Positions 24,301-39,300 of a stretch of 64,000 bases of DNA are shown in pieces. The stretch is taken from contig OX393576.1 of NCBI GenBank assembly GCA_947652605.1, positions 18,564,575 to 18,628,574 of the forward strand, written 5' to 3'. Within the stretch, counting starts at the first letter, position 1. Each line of letters starts with the position of its first letter. Below the pieces are notes generated by a model that did no database searches, was not told the DNA's origin, and saw only the letters and a list, made by a program, of their open reading frames with translations. Both the position numbers and the translations under genes were made by a program. Source of the DNA: Elmis aenea. Taxonomy: Eukaryota > Arthropoda > Insecta > Coleoptera > Elmidae.

Positions 24301-27300
24301 ACACTAAAAAACCTTCAGAACTTGCGTATTATTAAAAATAAATACATCGACCCTTATATACAGGGTGTTTTTTAAGTATTGCAAAACAATTCAGGAGGTG
24401 ATTCCTTATCGAAAATTAAAGGGGGTCTTTCACAAAAAAAAAAATTCCTTAGACGTCTTCTTTCGAAGTTACAGCCCCCTAAAGGGGTGCGGTAAAATTA
24501 GGTTTTTATTTTATTTCTCAAATTTGGATAAATATAGGAAACTAATATTTAGTAGATGTCTTATACTTATTAAAAGGTTTCCCATAGTAATATTTTTAAT
24601 CATCTTCCACCTCCACAGGGGGCTGAAAAGTGCGACCCCTGTTGCTTTTCGTATCAGAACTTTTTGGTGGGTTAACATTTTTTAATTAAAAATATTTTTC
24701 TTTAAAGCTTGATTTATTTAGAAACTTTATTTATTCTCTAGTTTATCTCGTAAAACCTACCGTTTTTGAGTAAAAAATAAAATAAGTAAACATGAACCAT
24801 CCAATATTCCAATATAAAACGAATAATTTTGGTGGTTTCCATGGTTTGTTTATGTTCATGTTGGGTAGAATTGACAAGCGTTATAGCGTTGTCGCCGCGT
24901 TAACCTTAAAATGCATTACACCCGTCAATTCTATCCAACATGAACATAAACAAACCATGGCAACCACCAAAATGAATCGTTTTATATTGGAATGTTTGAT
25001 GGTTCATGTTTAATAATTTTATTTTTTACTCAAAAACGGTAGGTTGTACGAGATAAACTAGAAAATAAATAAAGTTTCTTAATAAATCAAGCTTTGAAAA
25101 AACATATTTTTAATTAAAATTTTTTAACCCAACAAAAAATTCTGATAAGAAAACCAACAGGGGTCGCACTTTTCAGCCCCCTGTGGAGGTGGGAGATGAT
25201 TAAAAATATTACTATGGGAAACCTTTTAATAAATATAAAACATCTACCAAGTATCATTCTCCTACACCTATCCAAATTTGAGAAATAAAATAAAAACCTA
25301 AATTTACCGCACCCCTGTAACTTCGAAAGGAGACGTCTAAGGAATTTTTTTTTTATGAAAGACCCCCTTTAATTTTCGATAAGGAATCACCTCCTGAATT
25401 GTTTTGCAATACTTAAGAAACACCCTGTATATAGAATGAGAAAAAAATAAGGAAATTAAATAGGTCATAGCCAACTATCGCTCCCATTTAAAAAAAGGTA
25501 AGTTGTTTGTGTCATAACTTTTTAACGGCGAGCGTAAAAATTTTTTTTTTAGTATAATCAAATTAAACATAAAAATATCTAAAAATATTCTCCATAAATA
25601 TTTTCGATATTTACGACAATAACCGAGATATGACACTTATATTATGATTAAAAAACACTTTTTATTCAATAACTCGAAAACCGGAAATGATAAAATATTT
25701 TTGAAAACGGTTCTGAGTTTGTCTCAAAAAACTGCACATTTTTGGTAATTTAACCGTTTCTCTATCTTAAATATTAAGCGAGATACCCATGCAATCCCAT
25801 CGAATTTGGACCACCCTGTACAAGGTGATTCCGCTTGACTGTCGCAACCCTATAACTTTGTTATTTAAAGAGAAAACCTCTATAAACCTTATATTTTTAA
25901 ATCATAAAAAAATCTCTATCGAATGACGTTGCAATGTTTTTTCTACGATGACATATGTCAGACTGGCGATAGTCAACTGTTTTTTTTTTTAAAGTACATG
26001 GCATACTTTTTTATAGTGATTCTGATAGAGAATGAAAATCTAAATAGTGCATTAAAAAAGTAACATACATACAATTGAAAATGGACCTTCTGTCAATTTG
26101 CTTCAATTAGTGTGTACTTAAAGCGTTTGAATTTAATGCAATAGTGCTGATGGATGTTAAAGTTAAAACTAACTGGTGCTTTGTGCAATCGGGTTGTAAT
26201 AATGTTTATTAAAATATATACAGGGTTTGCCAAATACGCGGGAATCTTATAAATCAGGCATGTGCAACTTCGACAAGGCCGTGGGACGGATAATGAATTT
26301 GAAATACATCTGCGGGCCGACCCGTTTTTAAGGGCTCGTATTGGAGTATGCAAAAAGCAACCCATCTTTATTTGTATTTTTTTTACTTCATTGAAATAGT
26401 CATTACTATAAAACAGTTATGGAAAGGATGTCGAACGCGAAGGAATTTTCAGTAGATCATTGGAACAATTTCAAAATTTGCTGAAGTAAAATAACTTTTT
26501 TTAAAACAAGGATATGATAGTTGCATATTTTATTGTACTTAGCATCTTTGCGGACGCCGAAAAATGCTACTTAAAAATGGCAATTTTTGCGGTTGAGTTG
26601 GCCATGAAACCGTCCGACATAAAATCAAAACTATCTTATTTACCGGTGCGCGCATTCTTAACCGGTAAAATGTTGCAACGTTTTTGAAAATACGCCAATA
26701 GTTCCGGAGAAAATCGCGAAAAGCGAGATTCTTGTAAAAGCATTTTTTTTTCTCGGAGTTCGTTGGAAAACTATGAACACCTCGGGTCACAAAAAATTTA
26801 ATAACTTTTTTGTTTTTTATCAAAATTTTTTCTTTTTGGTCTCGAACGGTAGCCAAAGAATAGCCGATGTGTAAGTTGATGCACTTTCTTTTGTTTTTAG
26901 TATCCTTCACAACCCAGCCGCCCGAAAATGATGCTAAAAAATAGTAAATTTTGAAGTCCTGTTGGCCATGGAACTGTGTGAAAAAAAAATCTGATGCGCG
27001 CATCCTTTGCGAGTAAAATGGTGCAAAGTTTTTAGAAATAGGTCTAACGGAGAAAGACGCGAAAAACGAGACCCTTGTACAAGCGATTTTTTCTTGGAGT
27101 TGATTCGAATATTCAAGAATTCGATGGGTAGCTTGCGATACCATTCTGTTTAAAAATTAGTTGGCCACCCCTGTTATAAAACATTTAAAAAATAAGTAGA
27201 TACATATATCCGCATTTTATAGAATTCATAAAAAACATTAAAAACATAAATAAAAAACACTTTTTGGCCTCAGGTGGCTGCCGGTCCGGATTTAGTGAAA

Positions 27301-30300
27301 TTTGGAAAAGTTCTCGCAGGCCGGATAAAATTACGTCGCGGGCCGCATCCAACCTGCGGTTGCACATGCCACTGTTTTAAATGGTAAGAGGTACAAAATT
27401 GGTGCAATTACACAAAATGTTACCATTGTAGATACTTATTTAGCGATAGTTTCACATTTGAAAAAAACATCCATGACACGCTAAATACAAACAAGAAATG
27501 CAGCTTCATCATTTATCTCAGAATCAACACAATGTTTTTAAAAAAGTAAATGTCGCGTTTTTGTATAATATAGCCCTAAAAATTTGTAAAATTTAGGTTT
27601 GTAAAGAAATTGTACTAACCTGGATCAATTGTTAAACTTATATCCCATTTTCCATCTTGTTGATCATCTGCTTGGAAGTTAGGTAATGGCACGTTATTAT
27701 ATTGAATTAATGCTACTCCTGGTGTTTGTTTCTATAATTTAAAGTAATTAATGCATAGAATATGTGTGCACATGTAATATAAGTTTGGTACTACCTTTGC
27801 TAAATACAGTTCAGATGTGTTTGGAAATATAAATGCAGGCTCTTCAAAGTTGTATTTATCAATAGTTAAGACTACGGTATGAATAGAAGATAATGAGGGT
27901 TCGCCTAAATCAGATACCTAAAAAAAAAATATGTTGATTGAAAGTAAAGTAGCCGTAGTCATGAAAAACTCGAAGTTATACAATAAACGTGTTTGGGTAC
28001 AAGCATTAAAAAAACAGATATTTTTTGATATTTTGGTAAATTTTTGCACCTCTTTAGACGTTATTTATGGTTTTTGCTTTTTATTTAAAATATTATCTTT
28101 TTCTTATTTTTATCACCACATTTAATACAGCGTTATCTTTCTAATGCTAATCTTTCTAATATCAATCTGTCGATATTGATTGCTTCTTTCTTTTAACTAC
28201 ATTTTTTGTTACTTAAATAGCATTCACGCCAAAATTGCGACAAACAAAAAATGTGAAGAATTTAGACCAATAAACACTTTCTAAATATAAACAAACTTAA
28301 AGACTATTATCAAAAATTTTACAAAACATAACAAAATCCTGCTTTAGAGCTAAAACGTTCATTTGGAACTTCATTAAATCTTGTGCTAGCTTAGTGGAAG
28401 CATCAAATTGAAAAAGACAGATACATTGTAGGGCTCTTGACTTTAAAAGAGCATTTGGGGATAAAATGATTAAAAAACTGAAACCTGGAACAATATGGCA
28501 TACGAGGAATTGAAAGCTCTATCAACGTTATCTTACACAGTCGCCGCTAAAAAACTAAATTTAACAGTTGAGAATCAGACAAAATACTCAAAACATTAAG
28601 GGTACCACAAGGTTTAGTTTTAGGTCCTCTACTTTATGCGCTGTTAAATGATATGAAATACAATGTAAAACACTGTAAAAAAATTCTTTGCTAATGAAAT
28701 TTTTAATCTCAATTACTGATAGTAGGTAATCTAGAATCGGCCTTTACCAATATAAATAATAATATCCGAATGGTTAAAATTTAACAAAACAAAATTAAAT
28801 GCAAACAAAACCAAATTTATGATAATTGAAACAGGCCGATACCGAGTGATATAGGAATTGAAGTGAAAACAGATGATAAAGGACTAGAATGTGTATCGCA
28901 AATTAAATACGTAGTAAAAGACAATAAATTACAATTTAACAGCAACGTGGATTACATTGTTATAAAAGCAAAAAAAATCGGTATAGATTGACAAATAATT
29001 TGAGTATTATAGCAAAAAATACGATATATAGATCACCAATTGCGCCACACTTCGATTATGGCGCTAGTATTTTATTTATTATGCAATGAGGGCGACATAC
29101 ATAAACTACAAAAACAACAAAATACATAGAGCAATGCGTATAATAATAAAGTGTTCTAAATACAGTGGAAGTCGGTTACAACGCGCCTTTTATAACGCGC
29201 CTTTTATAACGCGCTTTTTATAACGCGCCTTTTATAACGAGCATTCGGATATACCGCGGGACTTTTTTGTGTCCTTTTTGTAATGACGCTCCCAGCGTGA
29301 AAGAGAAAATGTGGGGGCAAATAAAAATACTAGAAATGTTGTTGGAATACTTATTGGACACAATAATCTTAATCGTAAATTGTAATTGTTATGTAGTTTC
29401 ATTTGAGAGCTTCGAATCTTTCCTGGGTGCGTAATTGTAAAGCAATTGTAATTTTGTCATTTTTAAATGTATTTGCTGATATGTTAACAGAGTTTATCTT
29501 TATTTTATGATTTCAAAATAATAAATTTAAAAAAATTAGTTGTTCATACTAAAATATAATAATCTTCAACAATTCGTTTATACCGCGGTTATCATATAGC
29601 GTGGGTCGGATACATCGATACATCCCCCGTAAACCCGCGTTATAACCAGTTTCCACTGTACACTAGAATAACTAATCGAAATACTGAATAAGTTAAGCAC
29701 GCTCAGTATACATCAAAAAATTACAGTTATTTGCCCATTACTAATATATTATATAAAGCAATAAATGATTTTTTATCCCCTTACACGTTTAAACATTTAA
29801 TACAAAACTGTAACCGTTTCAGAGTTAGACAAAAAACGACAGACTACCAAAATTAACGAAAACAAATACACAGAACACTTCGTACTACAAAGATTTTTAA
29901 TGAATTCCTGTGGAAATTAAAGATATATGCATACTATATCAAATTTTTCTAAATTGTGCGGGGAGAATATTAAAAGTAACATTAAGTATTAATATTTTAA
30001 GAGAGTATGTACAGATAAATACATAAGCAGGATCTAAATTATGTAAAACTAGTCACAAAGCTAAATAAAGATATCTTATTATCATTATATAATTTTCTTA
30101 CCGTTATGGTTACATTAAAAGTGCCGTAAAAGCCTTTTAGATCATGTTCAGCTATAAGTGTTCCTAGTCCGGTTGCAAATTCAACATCAGTACTAATAAT
30201 TAACTTGGGCGTTTTACCGTTTGGATCATCTACGTTAATAATCTCAATTTTGTCAAACTTAATTTTTGAATTGTGTGAATCAGGTTCATCCTCATCAACG

Positions 30301-33300
30301 GCTTGTACTGTACCAACGTTACTATCCTATAAATCACATAATACAAAATAATGTTTTATTAACATATAGGTATACAAATGATTTCTTGAGTAAATATTCA
30401 CAATACAATTAATGACTACTTTTTAATATACGAGGTGGTATAGGAAAATAACAAGATAAGAGCCAGAACATGAGAAAAACCACTATTCAAACAACATCCT
30501 TAGATTACTTTCCGTTCTTGTCAATACATCACATCACTTTATCCACTTTCTCAACCTAATTAAAAATATTTTTTTAAGGTTTTTAACTATACCTACTTAT
30601 CACAGTACTGTTAAGCCAGTATCTGACTCAAATCCTAGACCTCTTTTTTTTTGCCGGAAGTAAATAAAGTTAGGGAGAGCTACTTCAGGATAGTAGGGAA
30701 GGGATCACCAATACTTCTACAGGTTTGTTCCAGCAGCGCTATTTACTATCCTATGAACTATCAGGATTCTGCGTAGTATCTATATCGCGTTCCAGCGGCG
30801 TTTCTGATAGTTCACCGGATGGTTAGTCGGCTGTTCCTGCTGTACTCTAACTACTTTTGGATTAGTTTGCGGACGGTCAAAATAGTACATGGATTAGGAC
30901 AAGAACTAGCGCTGGGATTATTACACGCGTGCGCTGTTTACAACTAACGTGACCTCCGCTATACAGGGTGGTCCACTTTTTAGTAGCAGGACTTTAACAG
31001 TTGATAGGAAAACTTATTTTAAAGGGAATATTCCATATCAACATGGGTCCAAAAACGCTTCATTTTAAATGTTGAAGTTTTCGAAAAAATATTGATAATG
31101 TTTAACCGTTTCTCAACTAGTGGATATATTTAAACCAAATTTGGTATACAGCACCACCTTACAGGTTACCACAATCGGTGAAAATTTCAAGTCCCACAAG
31201 CAACCAATGGCGGAGTTATGGGGGTTCAGTTTCAATAAATTTTATAAAAAACTAGTACGGCCCTGTTCAAAATCAAACTCGAACTTGTGCTTGGGTAGAA
31301 CATTTTATTCTTAACAAAAAGTGTCTCCTGAGTTTTCTTCGTATCTGCCACCGTTTGGCGCACAATTTGATTTATTTTACTATTGTAATTTTCGTCATAG
31401 GCCCGATGAAGTTCATCTGTGCAATAAATAACTTTGTTTTACTTACCTTTTTCACAGTTTCATTGGTAGTTAACTCTGTAGCGGTTATTACAGGAATTTC
31501 ATCATTTATGTCTTGTAATACAACTTTAAAACTAATAGGTAAGGAATTTTGGCGTCCTCCTGTAAAAAAAAATAACTTCTTTTAAAACTAGGAAATATTT
31601 TACCATCTAGGTATAATAAAATAGAAGTGCTAGCTTTAACATGTATATCTGGATATTTCAAAATTGTTTGCTCATTAAATATATTTTTTGGCCTAAGTTC
31701 AAAACTAGTAAAGCATAGATATATACAGAGAATTCTAAGACAATTACCCCCTGAACAATAACCCCCCGGACAATAACACCTTGGACAATAACCTCCGGAC
31801 ATTAAACTTCCGTACAAAAACCTCCATACAAAAACACATAAAAAAATCCTACCCGTGCCAAAAGAAACCTTACGATTTAATTAAATTATCGGTAGATTAT
31901 AATTATCGCAATGTAAAGTTTTAAAGTTGCAATAACAAAAAAATAAAATAGAACGCAGAATAATAATTTAATCTTTGTTGGGTGTTATCTTTGAACGGGC
32001 GCACTCGAACTGCAAAAATTTTAAGTCCTTATACCTAAGGACCACTCAAACTGCAACAAGTAATTATTTAATATATAATTTTTACGACAATTACAAGAAT
32101 TTAACAAAATCTATTAGAGAAATTTGATTATTTTTGTACTGCTCAATTCTATTTTCTTAGTATATGTTGTATAAAGCGATTCCGAACGTTTCTTCATGGA
32201 GTTTGATTGATGCAATGAACACTATTAGTCTATAAAGTATATTTATCAAAGTATGCATAAATGATGAAAAATAAAATAAATAAAAAATTGTGCGTCCAAA
32301 GGTAACGCCCGAAGAAGATTAAATTGTTATTCTGCCATCTATTTATTCTCTTCGTTATTGCAACTTTAATACTTTAAATGCGACAATTATAATCTATCGA
32401 TTTTTCAATTTGTTCGTAATTTTTTTTGCACAGTGGGTTAATTGTCTGAAAGTTGTTTGTACGTTTTTTTTTGTACGATGGTTTTTTGTGTGGGGGGTTA
32501 TTTATTGTCCGGGGGATTATTATTCGGGGGGTTATTGTCCAGGAGGTAATTGTCCTGTTACCATACAGAGATCATTACCATCTTGATTATTTCACGTATT
32601 TTAGCAATAATCCCAATAAACTTTATGTGTTAAAAAATGGCAGGAATAGCTGTATATAATGACATAAAATAAATAATAAATTTTGATGTAAAATAGACAA
32701 ACGTTATTCAGCTCTTTTCAGAAGGGCAAACGTATGGCTGAAAGTCAAAATGATATTTTTGATATTTTCAGTCATGTAAACATTCTAATACTTCTGTTGA
32801 TGATCTTTGCCTGAAAAATGTAAAACTTTGTAAGCTAAGGTATCAGTAAGCCAGCAACGAAATTAAAAGTTTTTGCAACCATTTTTTCGTTTCGAAGCGA
32901 AATGATATAGTTTATTATGATCAAGTTGCAGTTTGTATTAACACTTATGTAGGGATGTTGTTTTTATGGTCTACTGATACTTGATCGACATCACATAAAG
33001 ATATACCCTGAGAAAATAAAAATAAAATTGATCTTATGATAAAGACAAAAAAGTTATAAAAGAAAAAAGAAATTCACATTTTCATATTTTTTGTTATAAC
33101 TTCTAAAGTACGAGGAATTTTAAACTTTTAAAAATAGTTTGTAGCTACTTCTATACTTGGGAATAGTTTATCTCATTTAAGCAAAGCTGTATCTCTTATA
33201 ATAAGCGAGATCACCATGCTGGAAATGTTATATGAAATATGAAATTTACCTATGTTAAAGCGGTTATCAGCGCATTTTATGTTTATATCATATTCTGTAA

Positions 33301-36300
33301 GTCCATGATCTCGATCCAAGCTTAATCCAGATTCTTTAAAATCCACATAAACTAAACCTGAGTTTATATCTACTGAAAATCGTTTTCTTACTTCCTCCGT
33401 TACATCGCCAAATTCAAACCAAGGTGTTTTAAAGTCGTCTAAAATTTACATAGTGTATTGTTTAACTTTGTCATAATAAATTATTGGTACTTTTACCATC
33501 ACGATCTCCATCTGATACAAGTAATTGTTGTACTTTAGTGCCATTTATTTGTTCCTCATTGAGATTCACTGTTGATAAAAATGGATCTTCAATTGTAGGA
33601 GTGTTCTCATTCATGTCAAATAATTTCACTGTGATCTAATAAAGAAAATTATGCTAAAAAAACTTCATCGTAAACTTATGATTGACGTCTTTAATTTTAA
33701 TTTAAAACTATGAACAAAACAAAGTTTACAAAAAAAAACAAAACTGAATTATTGTTGGTTTTAAGCAAGGCTTTTTATACTTAAAAAAACGATAAATTAT
33801 ATACCTCTGCAGTTGCATTAAGTTCTCCATCGGAAGCACTTACAGTGAAAACTAAATTTGACACAGGTATGTCTGCATCAATAAGTTCACCATTTTTCAC
33901 AAACATTTTTCCATTAACAGGATCGATTTCCACCCAATCGGCATACGTTTCATCATCTGCCCTATACATAAGAAAACTGTGAGTTATTTGATTTTTAGCG
34001 ACTATTTTTTAACATAGCGTTAATCACGGTATATGAAAGTGGGTATATACGCTCCAGCGAATTACTATTTGAACGCCTTTGTGATGGTGGACTAACTAAC
34101 ATTACACCGATGACGGGATGGGAGTTTTGAAGCTGATATTGCATTTCGACAAGAGATCCTTGGAAAAAAAGTGATTTAGAATGAAACCTATTTATATTAA
34201 AATATTGTAAAGCAGAAATGAGATTTCTAAGAAAAATCCAAGGAAAAACAAAAAAAAAGATAGAATCAGAAATGATACATTTACTAGAGAACAATTAAAT
34301 TTCAAAATCACATTTATAGGATGAAAGAAGAAAGCAGTGCCGTTTCTGAGTACTTGGCCGCCAGCGTGCTAACGTACGTTTCGCCGCCCCGGTAAAGAAA
34401 AAAACTTGAAATAAAAGAATAAATAATTGTCATTGCAAGTATTATATTTAACAACATGTATACAGCGTCATTCAAAAAGTCTGCAACAAATGGGAAACAT
34501 TTTTATTATTGATTTCTCAAAAATTTTTATTTGTGATAAAAGTTGGTGCATGGTCTAAAACTAATTTTATGATAAAAAAAGTTTAATAAAAAGTCATAAG
34601 ACACTCGATTTTAAGGATTTTTGAAGTATTTGCAAGAGCAAAGTGCCCTTATTTTATGAGATACAAAAACAATTTATAGGAAAAAGTTAATAAGAATCTT
34701 AAAATAGGGCTAGATTTAAATTTTGAAGATCAAATTCAAAATTTTTTTTTAAAAGAAATTTTAACATTCAAAAAGTCTGCAACAAATGGAAAAGTTTTTT
34801 ATTATTGATTTCTCAGAAAATTTTATTCTTCATTAAAGTTGGTGCATAGTCTAAAACTTTAAGATAAAAACAAGTTTGATAAAAATTCATAGGACACTAG
34901 ATTTTAGCGATTTTTGAAATATTTGCAAGAGTAAAGTGCCTTTATTTTAAGAGAGAAAAAAAAAGTAGAATAAAGTTATTTAGAATCTCAAAATAAGGCT
35001 AGATGTAAATTTTGACGGTCAAATTCCAAAATTACAATTATTACAAAATTTTAAGCACTTTACTTTTGCGAATATTTCAAAAATCGCTAAAATCTAGTGT
35101 CATATGACTTTATTAAACTTTTTTTCATTTAAAATTAGTTTTGGACAATGCACTACCGTTTATCAAGAATATAATTTTTTGAGAAATCGATAATAAAAAA
35201 CTTTTCCATTTGTTGCAGACTTTTTGAATGTTAAAATTTCTTAAAAAATAAAAATTAGAATTTGACCTTCAAAATTTAAATCTAGCCTTATTTTGAGATT
35301 CTAAATAAGTTTTTCCTATAATTTTTTTTTTATATCTCCTAAAATAGGGGCACTTTACTCCTGCGAACATTTCAAAAATCGTTATAATCTAGTGTTCCAT
35401 GACTTTTTATTGAAATTTTTTTCATCTTAAATATTAGTTTTAGACCATGCACCAACTTTTCTTAAGAATAATATTTTCTGAGAAATCAATAATAAAAATT
35501 TTCTCATTAGCTGCAAACTGTTTGAATGACTGTAAATTTGTCATTATGTGTAAAAGGGATTTTCAGCGCCATCTCTTGCGCCCTTCGCACTTACTTGTCC
35601 CATTGCCAATTGCATTGTTATCTACATTGCTACGGTACGGTATACAACCGCCGATTGAGTACATAAATTTAATCGCAATCTTCACTCTCAAGTCGAAATT
35701 ACCGAATAAGCAAACTGGAGAGTGATTTACGCGTTTTTACAATTTTTTTGAATAGTATGGAATTGAAATCTTTAATCCTTGATCATTTTTACATACTATT
35801 TTTCAAACTAATATTTTATTTTCAATTCTTGTGAAACATTAAAAAACGCAAGGGCGGCATTTGGCCGCCCTCTAAATCGGCCGCCAACGTGCGGGGCACG
35901 CTTTCGCCCCCCGCCAGAAACGGCCCTGGAAGAAAGGTTAATCATAAATGCCTATGGGGCAAGATCAACGGGAAAAAACAAACGAGGCAGACCGAGAAAA
36001 ACCTATGTCAAGACAAAGTTAAAAAAGCAGCAACGGATAGAAACATCAAACGAAAAAACATCAAGACGCTAGTACAAGACAGAAAAACAGTCAGCACAAC
36101 CAGGGATGGAAAACGTAACGTAACGATACCCGATAACGTTATAATAACGATTCAACTATAGTTTTTTATACAATAACGTAACGATATTATAATAACGTTA
36201 TAATAACCGATAACGTTTCATTAAAAGTTATTTTGTATATCGTTATTCTCTATAAATTAAATCTTTATATGGCGATCTTTTTATTTTCCGAAGATATATT

Positions 36301-39300
36301 TTGTCTATATTTTAGAAATTAAAATGGAAATAAAATATTTCAAAGTAATTTTGTACTATTTTTTAAATTTACATTTACAGATTACAGATCCCAAAAATAA
36401 TTTCAGAGTTACAAATAAAAATTATTTTTATGCAGCATGTTTCTTAAATAATGCGAAAAAAATAAAAACTTAATTTTACCGCTACTGCTATTAAAGGAAA
36501 AGAGATAGAATGCATAGGTTGGGGCTTTGTCTTTGTCACTGTATGCTTGTATGCCAGGCCACGTCACTGGGGTAAGGTGGGAGAACTTCCCACGCGTCGG
36601 TACAATCAGTAAATTTAGTTGTAGTAAGAAATAAAGAAGTTTATAAATTATTTACATACAAACATATGTATGTGGGATTGGGTTCTGATGGATCCGTTAG
36701 AGGGCGACAGGGAGTGCGACGTGTGGTGTGTGGCCTGGGGTGTTGTAAGTGAGGTTAGAAAGAACCACGTGTGCGGTGTACGGAAGTGTAAAGGATTAAA
36801 GTTGTAAAAGTTGCTTAGCTATTAATAAAACATTGTTGAGAGGTTAGAGAGAACCACGTGTGCGGTGTACGGAAGTGTAAAGGATTAAAGTTGTAAAAGT
36901 TGCTTAGCTATTAATAAAACATTGTTGAGAGGTTAAAAAAGAACCACGTGTGCGGTGTACGGAAGTGTAAAGGATTAAAGTTGTAAAAGTTGCTTAGCTA
37001 TTAATAAAACATTGTTTCAAAGTTATTTGTCGATCTAACCCTAGATAAATCCCACAGAATTGGGGGCTCGTCCGGGATAGGATTTGAAAGAGGATTGAAA
37101 AAAGGATTTGAAAGGGGATAGAAAGAGGATTTGAAAGACAAAGGAATCGAGACAATTGAGTGTGGCAAAAATAAGAAAAAAAGATCGGACGCGTGGTGAC
37201 GTGTGAAAGGTCATCGACCCCGTGATGGCTAGATTATCGTTCAGTACAGGTGATCTGATAGAAGAAGTGTTTCGTAATAACGATAAAGTTCAAGGTCAAG
37301 GTATGGATACACCCGAAATGAGTTTAATTAATGTTTTAGCACGTGAAAAAGAACAGATAAAGAGGGAGCGTGAGTTGCTGATGTGGGAGAAGGAGCTCTT
37401 AAACAGAGAAAAAGCTGCAGCCTGTGTTGCAAGGAGTAGTGCACCCAATGTCCAATTGAGAGACATAATGGATTCGCTCCCAAGGTTTGGAGGCAATATT
37501 GAAATTTATCCAGTACGCAAATGGATAGCGGATATGGAGGAGAATCTGTCGTTATATGATGTTAGTGGCGCTGAAGCTTTGCTGTGCGCAAAAAGGTTGT
37601 TGAAGGGGCTTGCAAAAGTATGGATGGATTCCATGCCGGTAATCCGCACCTGGAAGGAGTTGGAGGAAGGTCTAATCGAGGAGTTTGGCTCCCATGTCAA
37701 TAGTGCAGTTGTGCACCAACAGTTAGCTTCACGAAAAAAGAAAAATCAAGAAAATTACCAGGAATACATACTGGTGATGATGGGTATTGCTAGGCAAGCG
37801 AATGTCGAAGAAGAGGCCATCATCCAACATATTGTAGATGGTGTACAAGATAAAGAAATAAGTAAATCCATTTTGTATGGCGCGCTGACGATAAAAGAAT
37901 TAAAGAAAAAATTCGAAATTTACGAAAAGATGAAGAACAACATGAGAAGTTTTGAATCGAGGGTGCATACACCTCGTGCACAACCACCTGCATGGCAAAA
38001 TAAAAGTGAACCAGCAAAGGTTGGTAGATGTTTCAGTTGTGGCAAAACAGACCACAAGTTTGCAAATTGTCCTGATAAGGGAAAAGGAATGAAATGTTTT
38101 GCGTGTAATGATTTTGGTCATACTGCAACAAAGTGCCCAAAAAAGGAACCAATAAGGCAGCAAAGTTTGCAAGTACAGGATGGAAGTAGGAGTAAAATGT
38201 TAAAGGATGTAAAAATTTCAGGAATTCCTACGGTGGCCCTGATTGACACTGGAAGTTCAGTTAACTTGGTGACATCAGATGAATACTTTCATATAGGTGC
38301 GCCATTAATTAAAAAAGAAATTAAGAAACTGTATGGTCTAGGGTTTGCAGAAGTAGAAACAAAAGGTTGCTTCGATGCAGATATTGAGATTGATGATAAT
38401 ATTTTTGCAACTACCATCCACGTAGTAGAAAATGTTGCGTTACCAGTTAAGTGTTTAATTGGTAATGAGCTTTTGAACAAAGCACAAGTAACTATAACCC
38501 CTGATGTGATAAATGTCGTGCCATTACCAAACGATGACGAATTTATCCTGCAAATCCAGTTAAGCAAAGAAGAAACAAGCGACAGTGACGAACCGAAATC
38601 CGAGAAACGAAGCAAAAAGCGTGATGTCAGTTCGGATGGAGATGCTGATGTTGAAAAGTTAGAAAAAGAACGACAAGAAAAAGAAAGGTTGGAAAGGGAG
38701 AGAATAGAAAAAGAGAGATTAGAAAAGGAGCAGTTGGAACGAGAACAACGCAAACGTGAAACAGAACGAAAAGAGAAAGAAGAAAAAGAAAGGCGTGAAT
38801 GTGAAAAACAAGAACGACTAGAAAACGAAAGGCGAGAGAGGCGTGAGAAAGAAGAAAGAGAAAAACGAGAACGTGAAGAAAGAGAGAAGCGTGAGAAGCA
38901 AGAGCAGGAAGAAGAAAAACGAGACCTGATCACCCGAGAAATCGGCAAATTAAGGGAAATTATGAAGAAACAAGAGGAGGAAAAAGAAGTATCACGCAGA
39001 CGAGAAAAGGATGAGAAAAAAAGACGCCGCTCTAGATCTAGGTCAAGAGACGAAAGAAGCCGAGAAAGAGAACGTGAGAGGGAGCGAGAAAGAGAGAGGG
39101 ATTACAAAAAATACAAGAAAAAGAAACGCACCCAATTCGGGCCAGGTCTTAAGGTCCATCCTAAATATCTTGGGCCCTATAAAGTGAGTATGGTTAACGA
39201 TCATGACAGGTATGTTGTAGAGAAAGTGGGCGTTGGAGAGGGTCCAGTTCACTCAACCTCTAGCGCTGACCAGATGAAAATGTGGCAGAGTAACCTATAC

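Larger units (their letters stand above)
22662..25818. mobile_element. TA-flanked foldback (CAGGGTGGTCC family) with nested elements
   Basis: The left end CAGGGTGGTCCAAATTTGAT and right end TTTGGACCACCCTG are inverted and flanked by TA. The arms match over about 350 bp on each side, including GCATGGGTATCTCGCTTAA and the block GGCTATGACCTATTTAATTG. The interior holds a second foldback pair (about 23033-23121 against 24268-24358), a hAT element and another CAGGGTGTTTT foldback. No intact transposase is present. Single ends of related families occur at 21585 and 30964. Confidence 0.85.

Noticed and set aside
26539..27144. Minus-strand ORF of 201 codons
   Set aside because: It spans internally duplicated non-coding hAT sequence, with no domain and low-complexity text.
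29163..29240. Tandem repeats considered as a CRISPR-like array
   Set aside because: Units are adjacent without spacers, lie inside a pogo-like MITE, and the genome is eukaryotic.
31737..31850. G/C-run array considered as telomeric repeat
   Set aside because: The unit is not TTAGG or TCAGG, and it is mirrored at 32440-32565 as transposon ends.
38289..38948. Long minus-strand ORF of 219 codons
   Set aside because: It is the antisense shadow of the Glu/Arg-rich part of the retroelement ORF; its Ser/Arg/Phe-rich text is what such a shadow gives.
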